In this document: one piece after another, positions 9,466 through 18,346 of the stretch
How the letters are laid out: every line of letters starts with the position of its first letter
Numbering within the stretch: the first letter of the stretch is position 1
Source: Thalassospira xiamenensis M-5 = DSM 17429
Lineage (GTDB): Bacteria > Pseudomonadota > Alphaproteobacteria > Rhodospirillales > Thalassospiraceae
Direction of reading: 5' to 3'
NCBI RefSeq assembly: GCF_000300235.2
Contig: NZ_CP004388.1
Coordinates: forward strand, 539,501 to 603,500
Length of the DNA stretch: 64,000 bases
Position numbers and translations under genes: made by a program
The notes under the pieces: generated by a model
What the model saw: the letters and a program-made list of their open reading frames with translations, nothing else
Database searches by the model: none
What the model was told of the DNA's origin: nothing

Positions 9466-10521
9466 ATGAAAACGCTTAAGGGACCGGCGATTTTCCTTGC
9501 CCAGTTTGCCGGGGACGAGGCCCCGTTTGACAGCCTTTCCAATATCGGACGCTGGGCAGCGTCGCTTGGCTATAAGGGGGTGCAGATCCCGAGCTGGGAC
9601 AAGCGCCTGTTCGATGTCGAAAAGGCTGCCCAAAGCAAGGATTACTGTGATGAGGCCAAGGGTATTCTGGCCGAACATGGTGTCGAGATTACCGAGCTTT
9701 CGACCCATCTGCAGGGGCAGCTTGTGGCGGTTCATCCGGCCTATGACGAGATGTTTGACGGTTTTGCCGCCCCCGAAGTGCGCGGCAACCCGAAGGCGCG
9801 CCAGGAATGGGCGGTCAATCAGGTCAAGGCCGCGATCCGGGCGTCACGCCATCTGGGCATTGGCGATCATGCGACATTTTCAGGTGCGCTTGCGTGGCCC
9901 TATGTCTATCCGTGGCCGCAGCGCCCGGCCGGGCTGATTGAAACCGCGTTTGACGAACTGGCGAAACGCTGGTTGCCGATCCTTGATGTGGCCGAGGAAA
10001 ATGGCGTCAATGTCTGCTATGAAATCCATCCGGGCGAGGACCTGTTTGATGGTGTGACGTTCGAGATGTTCCTTGAGCGGGTCAGGAACCACGCGCGGTG
10101 CAACATCCTTTATGATCCGAGCCACTTTGTCCTGCAGCAGCTGGACTACCTTGATTTCATCGATATCTATGCCGACCGGATCAAGATGTTCCACGTCAAG
10201 GATGCGGAGTTCAATCCGACCGGGCGGCAGGGCGTTTATTCCGGGTATCAAAGCTGGGTCGGGCGTGCGGGGCGGTTCCGGTCGCTTGGCGACGGGCAGG
10301 TTGATTTTGGCGCGATCTTTTCGAAGCTTGCGGCGATTGATTTTGATGGCTGGGCCGTGCTGGAATGGGAATGCGCGTTGAAACATCCCGAAGATGGTGC
10401 CCGCGAAGGGGCCGATTTCATTCGCAACCACATTATCCGCGTGACCGAAAAGGCGTTTGACGATTTCGCCGATGGCGGCACGGACGAGGCCACCAATCGG
10501 CGTCTGCTGGGGCTTGATTAA
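9466..10521 (+). CDS. Sugar phosphate isomerase/epimerase (xylose isomerase-like TIM barrel)
   Basis: This 351-residue protein has the AP endonuclease 2/xylose isomerase-like TIM-barrel pattern. Likely metal ligands are the Glu in CYEIHPGED, Asp and His in YDPSHF, His in MFHVKDAEF and Glu in VLEWECAL. It is followed after 36 bases by an oxidoreductase of the Gfo/Idh/MocA type. Such pairs commonly oxidise a sugar or cyclitol and then isomerise or epimerise the keto product, so it probably acts on whatever the upstream ABC system imports. The specific substrate is not visible. Confidence 0.88.
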   Translation: MKTLKGPAIFLAQFAGDEAPFDSLSNIGRWAASLGYKGVQIPSWDKRLFDVEKAAQSKDYCDEAKGILAEHGVEITELSTHLQGQLVAVHPAYDEMFDGFAAPEVRGNPKARQEWAVNQVKAAIRASRHLGIGDHATFSGALAWPYVYPWPQRPAGLIETAFDELAKRWLPILDVAEENGVNVCYEIHPGEDLFDGVTFEMFLERVRNHARCNILYDPSHFVLQQLDYLDFIDIYADRIKMFHVKDAEFNPTGRQGVYSGYQSWVGRAGRFRSLGDGQVDFGAIFSKLAAIDFDGWAVLEWECALKHPEDGAREGADFIRNHIIRVTEKAFDDFADGGTDEATNRRLLGLD

Positions 10522-10557
10522 GGCGACGCCAGAAAACCATTCAGGACGGAGATTGAT

Positions 10558-11721
10558 ATGACTGAGACGAAAAATCCGGCGCGGCGCATCCGCCTTGGCA
10601 TGGTTGGCGGCGGGCAGGGGGCGTTTATCGGTGCGGTGCATCGCATTGCGGCGCGTCTGGATGACCGTTATGAACTTGTCGCCGGGGCGTTGTCGTCCAA
10701 ACCCGATATTGCACGCGCATCGGCGGCGGAACTGTTTATTGCACCCGACCGGTCCTATGACAGTTTTGCCGACATGGCCAAACAGGAAGCCGCGCGCGAG
10801 GATGGCATTGATGCCTGCGCGATTGTCACGCCAAACCACCTGCATTTCCCGGCCGCCATGGCGATGCTGGATGCCGGTATTCATGTGATTTGTGACAAGC
10901 CGCTTTGCCTGAATGTCGAGGAAGCCGAATTGCTGGCGGCCAAGGTGCGTGAAACCGGGCTTCTGTTCGCATTGACGCATAATTACACCGCCTATCCGAT
11001 GGTGCGCGAAGCGCGTCAGATGGTGCGTGATGGCAAGCTTGGCGATATCCGGTTAGTACAGGTTGAATATCCGCAGGGCTGGATGGCAACGCGCGTCGAG
11101 GATACCGATAACAAACAGGCGCACTGGCGCGCCGATCCGGCCAAGGCCGGGATGGGCGGGGCGTTGGGCGATATCGGAACGCATGCCCATAACCTTGCCG
11201 ATTTTGTCACCGGGCTTGAGATTTCGGAGCTGTGCGCGGATATCGATGCCATCGTGCCGGGACGCAAGCTTGACGATAATGTCCAGATCCTGCTGCGTTA
11301 CGACAATGGCGCGCGCGGGATGCTGTGGGCAAGCCAGGTGGCGATTGGCCATGAAAACGGCCTCAGGCTTCGGGTGTATGGCGACAAGGGCGGCATTGAA
11401 TGGGCGCAGGAACATCCCAACCATCTGCATTACCGCCCGCTTGATGGTCGCCCGGAACTGATGACCCGCGGCGGGGCGGGGATTGGATCGGCCGGATTGC
11501 GCGGTGTGCGCGTGCCGCCGGGCCACCCGGAAGGTTATCTTGAAGGCTTTGCCAATCTTTATACCGATTTCGCCGATCAGTTGATCGCGCGGATTACCAA
11601 TGGCAAGGCCGATCCGGCATCGATGCTGATCCCGGGGATCGATGAAGGTGTCAAAGGCATGAAATTTGTCGAGGCGGTGGTACGTTCTGCAAAGAGCGGC
11701 GCGGTCTGGACCAAGATTTAA
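10558..11721 (+). CDS. Gfo/Idh/MocA family NAD(P)-dependent oxidoreductase
   Basis: This 387-residue protein has an N-terminal Rossmann domain (LGMVGGGQGAFIG, residues 13-25), the family's catalytic lysine motif in ICDKPLCLN and a conserved GDIGTHAHNLADF segment with the active-site histidine. The C-terminal half is the GFO_IDH_MocA_C sheet. It is the last gene of the sugar operon and probably oxidises a ring hydroxyl of the imported sugar or cyclitol. The precise reaction is inferred only from family and context. Confidence 0.92.
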   Translation: MTETKNPARRIRLGMVGGGQGAFIGAVHRIAARLDDRYELVAGALSSKPDIARASAAELFIAPDRSYDSFADMAKQEAAREDGIDACAIVTPNHLHFPAAMAMLDAGIHVICDKPLCLNVEEAELLAAKVRETGLLFALTHNYTAYPMVREARQMVRDGKLGDIRLVQVEYPQGWMATRVEDTDNKQAHWRADPAKAGMGGALGDIGTHAHNLADFVTGLEISELCADIDAIVPGRKLDDNVQILLRYDNGARGMLWASQVAIGHENGLRLRVYGDKGGIEWAQEHPNHLHYRPLDGRPELMTRGGAGIGSAGLRGVRVPPGHPEGYLEGFANLYTDFADQLIARITNGKADPASMLIPGIDEGVKGMKFVEAVVRSAKSGAVWTKI

Positions 11722-11724
11722 ACG

Positions 11725-11756
11725 TTTATTCCCCGGGTATTATCCGGGAAAATAAA
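11725..11756 (+). terminator. Imperfect hairpin after the sugar operon
   Basis: TTTATTCCCCGG (11725-11736) and CCGGGAAAATAAA (11744-11756) form a stem with one bulge directly after the oxidoreductase stop. No good T run follows, so it may protect the 3' end or assist the stronger hairpin further on. Confidence 0.45.
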
Positions 11757-11812
11757 CCAGACATCCTGTTCCCGTTTTTGGGTTCTTCCCGTCTGATCCC
11801 GTGTCAGGCTAT

Positions 11813-11848
11813 CGGGCCGCCGCCAGCATGGTAGCGGCCCGTATTTTT
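11813..11848 (+). terminator. Rho-independent terminator of the sugar operon
   Basis: CGGGCCGC (11813-11820) and GCGGCCCG (11834-11841) pair perfectly and are followed by TATTTTT. The T run reaches the stop codon of the convergent lipoprotein gene. Confidence 0.8.
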
Positions 11849-13443
11849 CAGTTCCGCACAAATTCCTTGCCATCAATGGTCAGGATTCGGCCATTGAAGC
11901 TGCATCGTGCACTGCCTCCGGGGATCGAGGTGCGTTGCAGGACTGCGCCACTTGATGCATCGCGATATATGCCCTCATCATATTGGAAGGTGATGCTGTC
12001 CGGGGTCGTATCAAATTGAAAATCGATATCAAATTGATACTGTGCCCCGCCGCCATAGGTGAATTGCCGGAAATGCCCGCTGCCGCTGCCTGATCCGTTC
12101 ATGGTGTAGGTGGTCAGGTTGCCATCGGCGCTAAAGGTGCCGGTGGCGGTGGTGCAGTCATCAGCCTTTTTCGGCATGGCGGCTTCGCGCGCGGCCTGTT
12201 CGGTGGCGGCTTTTCGTTGTGCTTCTGCTGCCGCAGCGGCGGCGGCCATTTGAGCCTTGCGCTGTTCTTCGCGTTTCTGGCGTTCAATTTCGGCAAGGCG
12301 TTTGTCTTCGGCAATCTTTGCGTTGAGTTCGGCTTCTGATGCCAGTTCCTTGCCCTTGTAATACGGACAGGTTCCATCAGGCTGCGAGACCGAACCACAG
12401 GGCCGCAATCCGATGAAGTTTTCTTTCATTTCATAATTGTCGTATTCAACCCAGTGACCATCGGGGGCGGTCATGCGGCCCTTGCCCGTCGGGTTGCCCT
12501 TGGCGATCTCGCCTTCCCAGACCGAGCCGCTTCGGCGGGTAAGTTTTCCTGATTTGGGCACAACAACATCAAATGTGCCTTCGAAGGTTTCCCCATTCTT
12601 CCATTTTACGATGGGGCTGGGGTCCAGCCTGAATTCTGACTGGTCAAAGCGTCCGTCAAACCTGCCGCCATCGGACAGTTCGAACGTGCCCGTGATGCTT
12701 TCGGGGGTAATTTTCGCCTCGAAAATGCGGGCTTCTTCATTGCCATCATTCGATATCCGAACGGTGCCGGGTCCGTCGACTTCACCATTGAGTTGCGGGC
12801 CGAAAAACTCGAACTTCCATTGCCCGCTCCAGGCAACGACGACAGGCAGAAAGATGTCTTCGGCCCTGTTGAGTACAGTGGCCAACAGGAGCTGATTTTC
12901 GTTGTAAAACGGAAAGCGTTCGGATTTTACGGAGTTGGAGAAATAGCCGTATTCTCCGGTCAAGCGCAGCGTTTCTCCGGCCGAAATCGTAACGACCCTG
13001 TCGAATTTATCGACCGTATTATGTCGGACGATGACACGATAATCGCCGGGCCATAGTTGAACGCTATGCGTATTTGCAACGGTCAGCATTGGCCCGTTGA
13101 CGCCAACAAAATTTTGGGTGCTGGCGGTGGGATAGACAAAAAGATACCAATCGTCCCCGATTGGCCCACCCCCGCCAACGAGGAGGGACAGCAATCCCCA
13201 TTTGTATGGCGACTTTTTTATCGTGCTTTCAGGCGTTGCAGACGCGGTATTTGCTTCAGCGGAGGCGGCCTGCTTTGTTGCAGGCGCAGTGCCTGAAGTT
13301 TCGCTCGCATTGGTGAGCGTACTGAAAAAGTCGCTGGTCGCGGTGGTGATGTCGGTCGTCTGGCACCCGACAAGGGCAATGAGTGCGACAAGCAGGGTGC
13401 CTGCATGTGATAGGCGGCGTGCTTTGAAAACAGCTTTCTGCAT
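11848..13443 (-). CDS. Lipoprotein with MORN-like repeats and coiled coil (paralogue of 23747-25198)
   Basis: From ATG 13443 (site GGGGGGATCT upstream) the protein has 531 residues. The N-terminus is a lipoprotein signal with lipobox LVGC (Cys27). A domain of about 180 residues follows, then MORN-like stretches (WKNGETFEGTFD and GKGRMTAPDGHW), a C-x(n)-C-x-YYKGKEL segment, an alanine/arginine-rich coiled coil, and a C-terminal beta-rich domain ending SARCSFNGRILTIDGKEF. The gene at 23747-25198 has the same order of parts. The protein is probably membrane-anchored and faces the periplasm. Function is unknown; MORN-like sequences suggest surface or lipid contact. Confidence 0.82.
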   Translation of the reverse strand: MQKAVFKARRLSHAGTLLVALIALVGCQTTDITTATSDFFSTLTNASETSGTAPATKQAASAEANTASATPESTIKKSPYKWGLLSLLVGGGGPIGDDWYLFVYPTASTQNFVGVNGPMLTVANTHSVQLWPGDYRVIVRHNTVDKFDRVVTISAGETLRLTGEYGYFSNSVKSERFPFYNENQLLLATVLNRAEDIFLPVVVAWSGQWKFEFFGPQLNGEVDGPGTVRISNDGNEEARIFEAKITPESITGTFELSDGGRFDGRFDQSEFRLDPSPIVKWKNGETFEGTFDVVVPKSGKLTRRSGSVWEGEIAKGNPTGKGRMTAPDGHWVEYDNYEMKENFIGLRPCGSVSQPDGTCPYYKGKELASEAELNAKIAEDKRLAEIERQKREEQRKAQMAAAAAAAEAQRKAATEQAAREAAMPKKADDCTTATGTFSADGNLTTYTMNGSGSGSGHFRQFTYGGGAQYQFDIDFQFDTTPDSITFQYDEGIYRDASSGAVLQRTSIPGGSARCSFNGRILTIDGKEFVRN

Positions 13444-13866
13444 AGATCCCCCCAATGCAGATCGAACATATCAATATTTGTGCATAGAAGCGTGAATTGG
13501 GAAAGAGGCAAAGGCAAACGCAGCGGCATGAAATTTGTCGCGGTGGTGGTTCACGTTGGTCCGAGTGGTACCCCATGCGGGGCCGCGGCCATCTTTGCGA
13601 AACGGAACCACCACGCAAATCGGAACATCCGGGGATAAACAGATGGCGATCATACTGATCGGCCGCCTGTTTTTTATCTGCGTTGTGATGCCGTTACGGA
13701 AAGGGCGATTCGGGCGGCTTTGGCGTGAAGCGTATCACTATCTGGTATTCCATCTGGTGGAAAAAACACCCCGATGAGTTGATCGTCTATTGCCCTGTTT
13801 GTCGCAAAGGTGTTTCATTGCATTATAAATAAAACTGCAATCCATGCAGGAAACAGGGAGTAGACG
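13444..13866. other. Intergenic region with inverted repeat
   Basis: This 420-base stretch contains no believable gene. GTGGTGGTTC (13543-13552) and GAACCACCAC (13605-13614) are perfect inverted repeats flanking a GC-rich core that itself can pair (CCCC/GGGG around 13571-13582). It must also hold promoters for the divergent lipoprotein and dehydrogenase genes, which I could not place. Confidence 0.5.
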
Positions 13867-14832
13867 ATGGCGGGAAAGCCGGTGCTACTGATCACCCGGC
13901 GTTTGACCGATGCGGTACAGGCGCGTGCGGCGCGTGATTATCAGGTCATTCTGAACGACGCGGATCATGTGTTTTCACGTGAGGAGCTGCTTGCGCGCTG
14001 TCAGGATGTTGACGCCGTTCTTCCCTGTCATTCCGAACATTTCAGCGCCGATGTCATTGCCGATCTTGGTGATCGGTTGCGGATCATTGCCAATCATTCG
14101 GTCGGTGTTGACCATGTTGATCTGGAGGCGGCGAAAAAGGCCGGTATCGTGGTCACCAACACCCCCGATGTGCTTTCCGATGCCACGGCCGAAATCGCCA
14201 TCTTGTGCATGCTGGGTGCGGCCCGGCGTGGGGCCGAGGGCGATGCGATGGTGCGGGCCGGGAAATGGGATTTCTGGTCACCGGCCTTCATGGTCGGGCG
14301 GCAGGTAACCGGCAAGCGGTTTGGTGTTCTTGGCATGGGCCGTGTCGGGCAGGTTGCCGCCGAACGCGCGCGCGGTTTTGGCATGGAAGTGCATTATCAC
14401 AACCGGACCCGTTTGCCCGACCCCCTTGAAAAGGGGGCCGTTTTCCACGACACGGTCGAGGGGCTTCTGGCGGTATCGGATGTTTTGTCGCTGCATTGTC
14501 CGGCAACCCCGGAAACCACCGGCATCATCAATGAGAAAACCATCGCAATGCTGCCCGATCGGGCGATCCTGATCAATACGGCGCGCGGCAATCTTGTTGA
14601 CGAGGCCGCACTGGTCAAGGCGCTTCAAAGTGGCAAACTGTTTGCCGCGGGGCTGGATGTTTTTCGCAATGAACCGGGGGGAAACCCGGATCTGGCCGCC
14701 CTTAGAAACGTGTTCCTGTTACCGCATATCGGCTCCGCGACCGAAGAGACGCGTGATGCCATGGGGTTTCGGGCACTTGATAATCTTGATGCCTTCTTTT
14801 CCGGTGGGCAACCACGGGATCGCGTTGCCTGA
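13867..14832 (+). CDS. D-isomer-specific 2-hydroxyacid dehydrogenase (glyoxylate/hydroxypyruvate reductase-like)
   Basis: This 321-residue cytoplasmic NAD(P)-dependent enzyme has the dinucleotide loop GVLGMGRVGQVAAE. The catalytic set is Arg in NTARGNLVDE, Glu in FRNEPGGNPDL and His in LLPHIGSATEETR. The closest recognisable type is the GhrB/GyaR group, which interconverts 2-oxo and 2-hydroxy acids such as glyoxylate and glycolate. It lies about 200 bases upstream of a TRAP transporter of the 2-oxoacid-binding class, so it may process the imported acid. AGGGAG precedes the ATG. Confidence 0.92.
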   Translation: MAGKPVLLITRRLTDAVQARAARDYQVILNDADHVFSREELLARCQDVDAVLPCHSEHFSADVIADLGDRLRIIANHSVGVDHVDLEAAKKAGIVVTNTPDVLSDATAEIAILCMLGAARRGAEGDAMVRAGKWDFWSPAFMVGRQVTGKRFGVLGMGRVGQVAAERARGFGMEVHYHNRTRLPDPLEKGAVFHDTVEGLLAVSDVLSLHCPATPETTGIINEKTIAMLPDRAILINTARGNLVDEAALVKALQSGKLFAAGLDVFRNEPGGNPDLAALRNVFLLPHIGSATEETRDAMGFRALDNLDAFFSGGQPRDRVA

Positions 14833-15035
14833 TCGCGGCGCCAAAAACAAAAACATGCTGCATCCCGGAATTCATCAGGGTCCGGGAAATAACAATCGAA
14901 GAAAGTTTTCCACATGGTGGAAGGCCAAATATTCGATGTTCCTTGTGTCGGGTCTGTCCCTATGTAAGGCTTAAAATCATCGCCAGTTTTCCGCCAATTA
15001 GTTGTCGGTCGCGGCGATAATTCTGGGAGGAAGTA

Positions 15036-16199
15036 ATGAAAAAGATACCTACGCCTGAAGACGTGAAGTCCAAGCAAGTGTCCCGCCGTTCGTTCCTTAC
15101 CAAGGGTGCGACCGGTGTTGTTGCCGGTGGTGCTGCTGCTTCGGGGCTGTTTGCCGCCCCGGCAGTTCATGCACAACCGGCACCTTTGGTCGTCAAAATG
15201 CAGACGTCCTGGCCGTCATCCGATATCTGGATGACGTTTGCCAAGCAATATGCCGATCGTGTCGAAGCCATGTCGGGTGGTCGCCTGAAGGTCGATCTTT
15301 TACCGGCTGGTGCTGTTATCGGCGCATTCCAGGTTCTCGATGGCGTCAATGATGGTGTGATCGATATCGCCCATTCCGTGCCGGTTTACTGGTACGGCAA
15401 GAACAAGGCGGCGTCGCTGTTTGGTACCGGTCCGGTGTTTGGTGGTTCTGCCACCACCATGCTGAGCTGGTTCTATGCCGGTGGCGGGGAGGAATTCTAT
15501 CGCGAGCTGACCCAGGACGTTATGGGGCTGAACGTGATTGGTCTTCTTGGCTTCCCGATGCCGGCCCAGCCGTTCGGCTGGTTCAAGGGAGAGGTCAATT
15601 CTGTCGCCGACATTCAGGGCTTCAAATATCGTACCGTTGGTCTGGCGGCTGATCTTCTGCAATCGATGGGCATGTCGGTTGCACAGTTGCCGGGCGGCGA
15701 GATCGTCCCGGCGATGGAACGCGGTGTGATTGACGCGTTCGAATTCAACAATCCGTCTTCGGATATGCGTTTCGGTGCGCAGGATGTGGCGAAGAACTAC
15801 TATCTGTCGTCCTATCATCAGGCGTCCGAAAGCTTCGAGTTCATCTTCAACCGTGATTTCTATGAAGATCTCGAACCTGATCTACAGGCGATCCTGCGCT
15901 ATGGCGTAGAGGCTGCTTCGACGTCGAACACGGCACTGGCGATGGATAACTATTCGTCCGATCTTCAGAAACTTGCGGATGAAGGCGTTACCATCCATCG
16001 TACATCGAAGGAAATTCTGGCCGCACAGCTTGAAGCCTGGGACAAGCTGATCCCGCAGCTTGAAGAAGATCCGTTCATGAAAAAGGTTCTTGATAGCCAG
16101 CGTGCCTGGGTTGAGCGCGTGACCTATTATGAACTGATGAACTCGCCAGATTATCAGCTGGCCTATGATCACTACTTCCCGGGCAAACTGAAACTGTAA
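15036..16199 (+). CDS. TRAP transporter substrate-binding protein, TakP-like, Tat-exported
   Basis: The 387-residue protein begins with a twin-arginine signal, SRRSFLTKG (residues 16-24), followed by a small-residue hydrophobic stretch and AxA-type cleavage near VHAQ (about residue 46). The mature part resembles TakP-type DctP proteins, with FYAGGGEEFY and the conserved Arg/Glu regions FKYRTVGLA and LPGGEIVPAMERGVIDAFE. Known relatives bind 2-oxo or 2-hydroxy monocarboxylates as periplasmic dimers. It heads an SBP-DctQ-DctM-amidase unit with a GGGAGG site before its ATG. Confidence 0.92.
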   Translation: MKKIPTPEDVKSKQVSRRSFLTKGATGVVAGGAAASGLFAAPAVHAQPAPLVVKMQTSWPSSDIWMTFAKQYADRVEAMSGGRLKVDLLPAGAVIGAFQVLDGVNDGVIDIAHSVPVYWYGKNKAASLFGTGPVFGGSATTMLSWFYAGGGEEFYRELTQDVMGLNVIGLLGFPMPAQPFGWFKGEVNSVADIQGFKYRTVGLAADLLQSMGMSVAQLPGGEIVPAMERGVIDAFEFNNPSSDMRFGAQDVAKNYYLSSYHQASESFEFIFNRDFYEDLEPDLQAILRYGVEAASTSNTALAMDNYSSDLQKLADEGVTIHRTSKEILAAQLEAWDKLIPQLEEDPFMKKVLDSQRAWVERVTYYELMNSPDYQLAYDHYFPGKLKL

Positions 16200-16295
16200 T
16201 GAAACCGGCCGGTTTCATACGGTTTGTCTGACCCAAAGGCTGCCCCGGGGACCAGTGGTTTCCGGGGCGGTTGCGACGGTAACGGAAAAGACTTC

Positions 16296-16868
16296 ATGAT
16301 CAGTTTTATTGAATTCGCGGACAAGCTTTCGGCCTGGTTTGGCAAGGCTTTCGGGTGGCTCATCATCCTGATGACGTTGGGAATGAGTTACGAAGTGATG
16401 GCGCGTTATGTTTTCAACGCACCGACGACATGGTCACTTGACGTGTCCTTCATCATGTATGGTTCGTTATTCATGATGGGCGGGGCCTATACGCTTTCAC
16501 GCGGCGGCCATGTGCGGGGTGATTTCCTTTATCGTCTCTGGAAGCCAAGGACACAGGCGAGTGTCGATCTTGTGCTTTACATCTTCTTTTTCTTTCCCGG
16601 TATCACCGCCCTGATCCTGTCGGGCTGGAAATATTCGTCACGGTCGTGGGGATACGGGGAAGTCAGCGTGAACAGCCCGGCGGGTGTTCCGATTTTCCAG
16701 TTCAAGTCGATCATGGTGGCCGCAGGCATTCTTCTGTTCATTCAGGGGATCGCACAGGTCATGCGCTGCATCATGTGTATCCGTGAAGGATACTGGCGGG
16801 GTGCTGATGACGATGTCCAAGAAACCGAAGAATTGCTGATGAAGCAGCATGTCGCAAAAGACAATTAA
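16296..16868 (+). CDS. TRAP transporter small permease (DctQ type)
   Basis: This 190-residue protein has four predicted membrane helices and the DctQ-family segment RYVFNAPTTWSLDVSF. ATG 16296 is preferred because the protein then starts just before the first helix. A longer frame from 16224 adds a GC-rich, unlikely leader. It works with the large permease at 16913 and the binding protein at 15036. Confidence 0.9.
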   Translation: MISFIEFADKLSAWFGKAFGWLIILMTLGMSYEVMARYVFNAPTTWSLDVSFIMYGSLFMMGGAYTLSRGGHVRGDFLYRLWKPRTQASVDLVLYIFFFFPGITALILSGWKYSSRSWGYGEVSVNSPAGVPIFQFKSIMVAAGILLFIQGIAQVMRCIMCIREGYWRGADDDVQETEELLMKQHVAKDN

Positions 16869-16912
16869 CCAAATCGAATTCCGCGATAACCGGTCCGAAC
16901 GGAGCTGCAAAC

Positions 16913-18334
16913 GTGATTGACGCACATGTCGCCCTGATGATGCTTGGCATCTTCATTATGCTTGTTTTCCTTGGCTTTCCCGTTGCGTTTACGCTGATGG
17001 CGCTGGGGATCGGTTTTGGTTACTACGCCTATTTTGACGCAGGACGCATGTGGCGTGCCTTTAACCGTCTGGCCGAGGACAGCGATAGTCTGACATCGGC
17101 GATCACCTGGGTCGAAGGGGCGGTGAATAACCGGATATTCGATCTGTTCATCAACCAGACATATACGGTGATGTCCAACGAGGTCCTGACCGCGGTTCCG
17201 CTGTTCCTGTTCATGGGCTACATCGTTGAACGCGCCAATATCGTCAATCGGTTGTTTTCGACACTTAATATTGCGGCCAAAAATGTGCCCGGTTCGTTGG
17301 GGGTTGCGGCCCTTGTGACCTGTGCGCTGTTTGCCACCGCGACCGGGATTGTCGGTGCGGTGGTGACCCTGATGGGGATGCTGGCACTGCCCGCGATGCT
17401 GAAAGCACGTTATGACAAAAGCTTTGCCACCGGCATCATCTGTGCTGGCGGGACGCTGGGTATTCTGATCCCGCCATCGATCATGCTGATTGTTTATGCC
17501 GCGGCGTCGGGGGTATCGATCGTGCGGCTTTATGCCGGTGCATTGTTGCCGGGACTGACACTTGTCGGGTTGTATCTGGTTTATGTCATGGGGCGTGCCC
17601 TGTTGCAGCCCAAAGCCGCGCCGCGTCCGACATCGGATGAAATTCCCGATGTTCCCCTGCTCAAGGTTCTCTGGTTGCTGGCGACATCGTTCTTCCCGCT
17701 GGCATTCCTTATTCTGGCGGTTCTGGGATCGATCCTGTTTGGTCTGGCAACCCCGACCGAGGCGGCATCCATCGGGGCGCTGGGCGGGATGGTTCTGGCG
17801 CTGGCGTATCGTGCGCTGACCTTTGACCGGTTGCGGGAATCTGTTTATCTGACGGTGCGGACATCGGCGATGGTGTGCTGGCTGTTTGTCGGGTCTTATA
17901 CTTTCTCGTCGGTGTTCTCGTATCTGGGGGGCGAGCATGTCATTGCCGAATTCGTTGGCGGACTTGATCTGACGCCGCTTCAGTTTCTGCTGCTGGCGCA
18001 GTTGATCATCTTCCTGCTGGGCTGGCCGCTGGAATGGTCGGAGATCATCATCATCTTCGTGCCGATCTTCCTGCCGCTGCTGCCGCTGTTTGATATTGAT
18101 CCGCTGTTCTTTGGCATTCTGGTTGCGCTGAACCTTCAGACATCCTTCCTGACGCCGCCAATGGCAATGTCGGCCTATTACCTCAAGGGGGTTTCGCCTC
18201 CGGGTGTTTTGCTGACGGATATTTTCAAGGGAATCATGCCATTCCTGTTCATGGTGATTGTCAGCATGGTGCTGATGTATACCTTCCCCCAGATCGTGTT
18301 CCATCTGCCTGATCTGTTCTATGGTGCACGATAG
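16913..18334 (+). CDS. TRAP transporter large permease (DctM type), GTG start
   Basis: This 473-residue inner-membrane protein has the DctM architecture of about 12 helices, the conserved AGGTLGILIPPSIMLIVYA region and TPTEAASIGALGG in the second half. It is the sodium-coupled transport subunit of the TRAP system. Translation probably begins at GTG 16913, preceded by GGAG. It precedes the amidase start by 12 bases. Confidence 0.93.
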   Translation: MIDAHVALMMLGIFIMLVFLGFPVAFTLMALGIGFGYYAYFDAGRMWRAFNRLAEDSDSLTSAITWVEGAVNNRIFDLFINQTYTVMSNEVLTAVPLFLFMGYIVERANIVNRLFSTLNIAAKNVPGSLGVAALVTCALFATATGIVGAVVTLMGMLALPAMLKARYDKSFATGIICAGGTLGILIPPSIMLIVYAAASGVSIVRLYAGALLPGLTLVGLYLVYVMGRALLQPKAAPRPTSDEIPDVPLLKVLWLLATSFFPLAFLILAVLGSILFGLATPTEAASIGALGGMVLALAYRALTFDRLRESVYLTVRTSAMVCWLFVGSYTFSSVFSYLGGEHVIAEFVGGLDLTPLQFLLLAQLIIFLLGWPLEWSEIIIIFVPIFLPLLPLFDIDPLFFGILVALNLQTSFLTPPMAMSAYYLKGVSPPGVLLTDIFKGIMPFLFMVIVSMVLMYTFPQIVFHLPDLFYGAR

Positions 18335-18346
18335 GAGGATGTGGTC

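Noticed and set aside
8313..9542. 409-residue minus-strand frame
   Set aside because: Antisense to the sugar-binding protein; the plus-strand gene has a signal peptide, motifs and a strong ribosome site.
9880..10980. 366-residue minus-strand frame
   Set aside because: Antisense across the isomerase and oxidoreductase genes. No recognisable domain.
13535..13777. 80-residue plus-strand frame in the 13.5 kb gap
   Set aside because: No ribosome site, mixed composition and overlap with the inverted repeat; not supportable as a gene.
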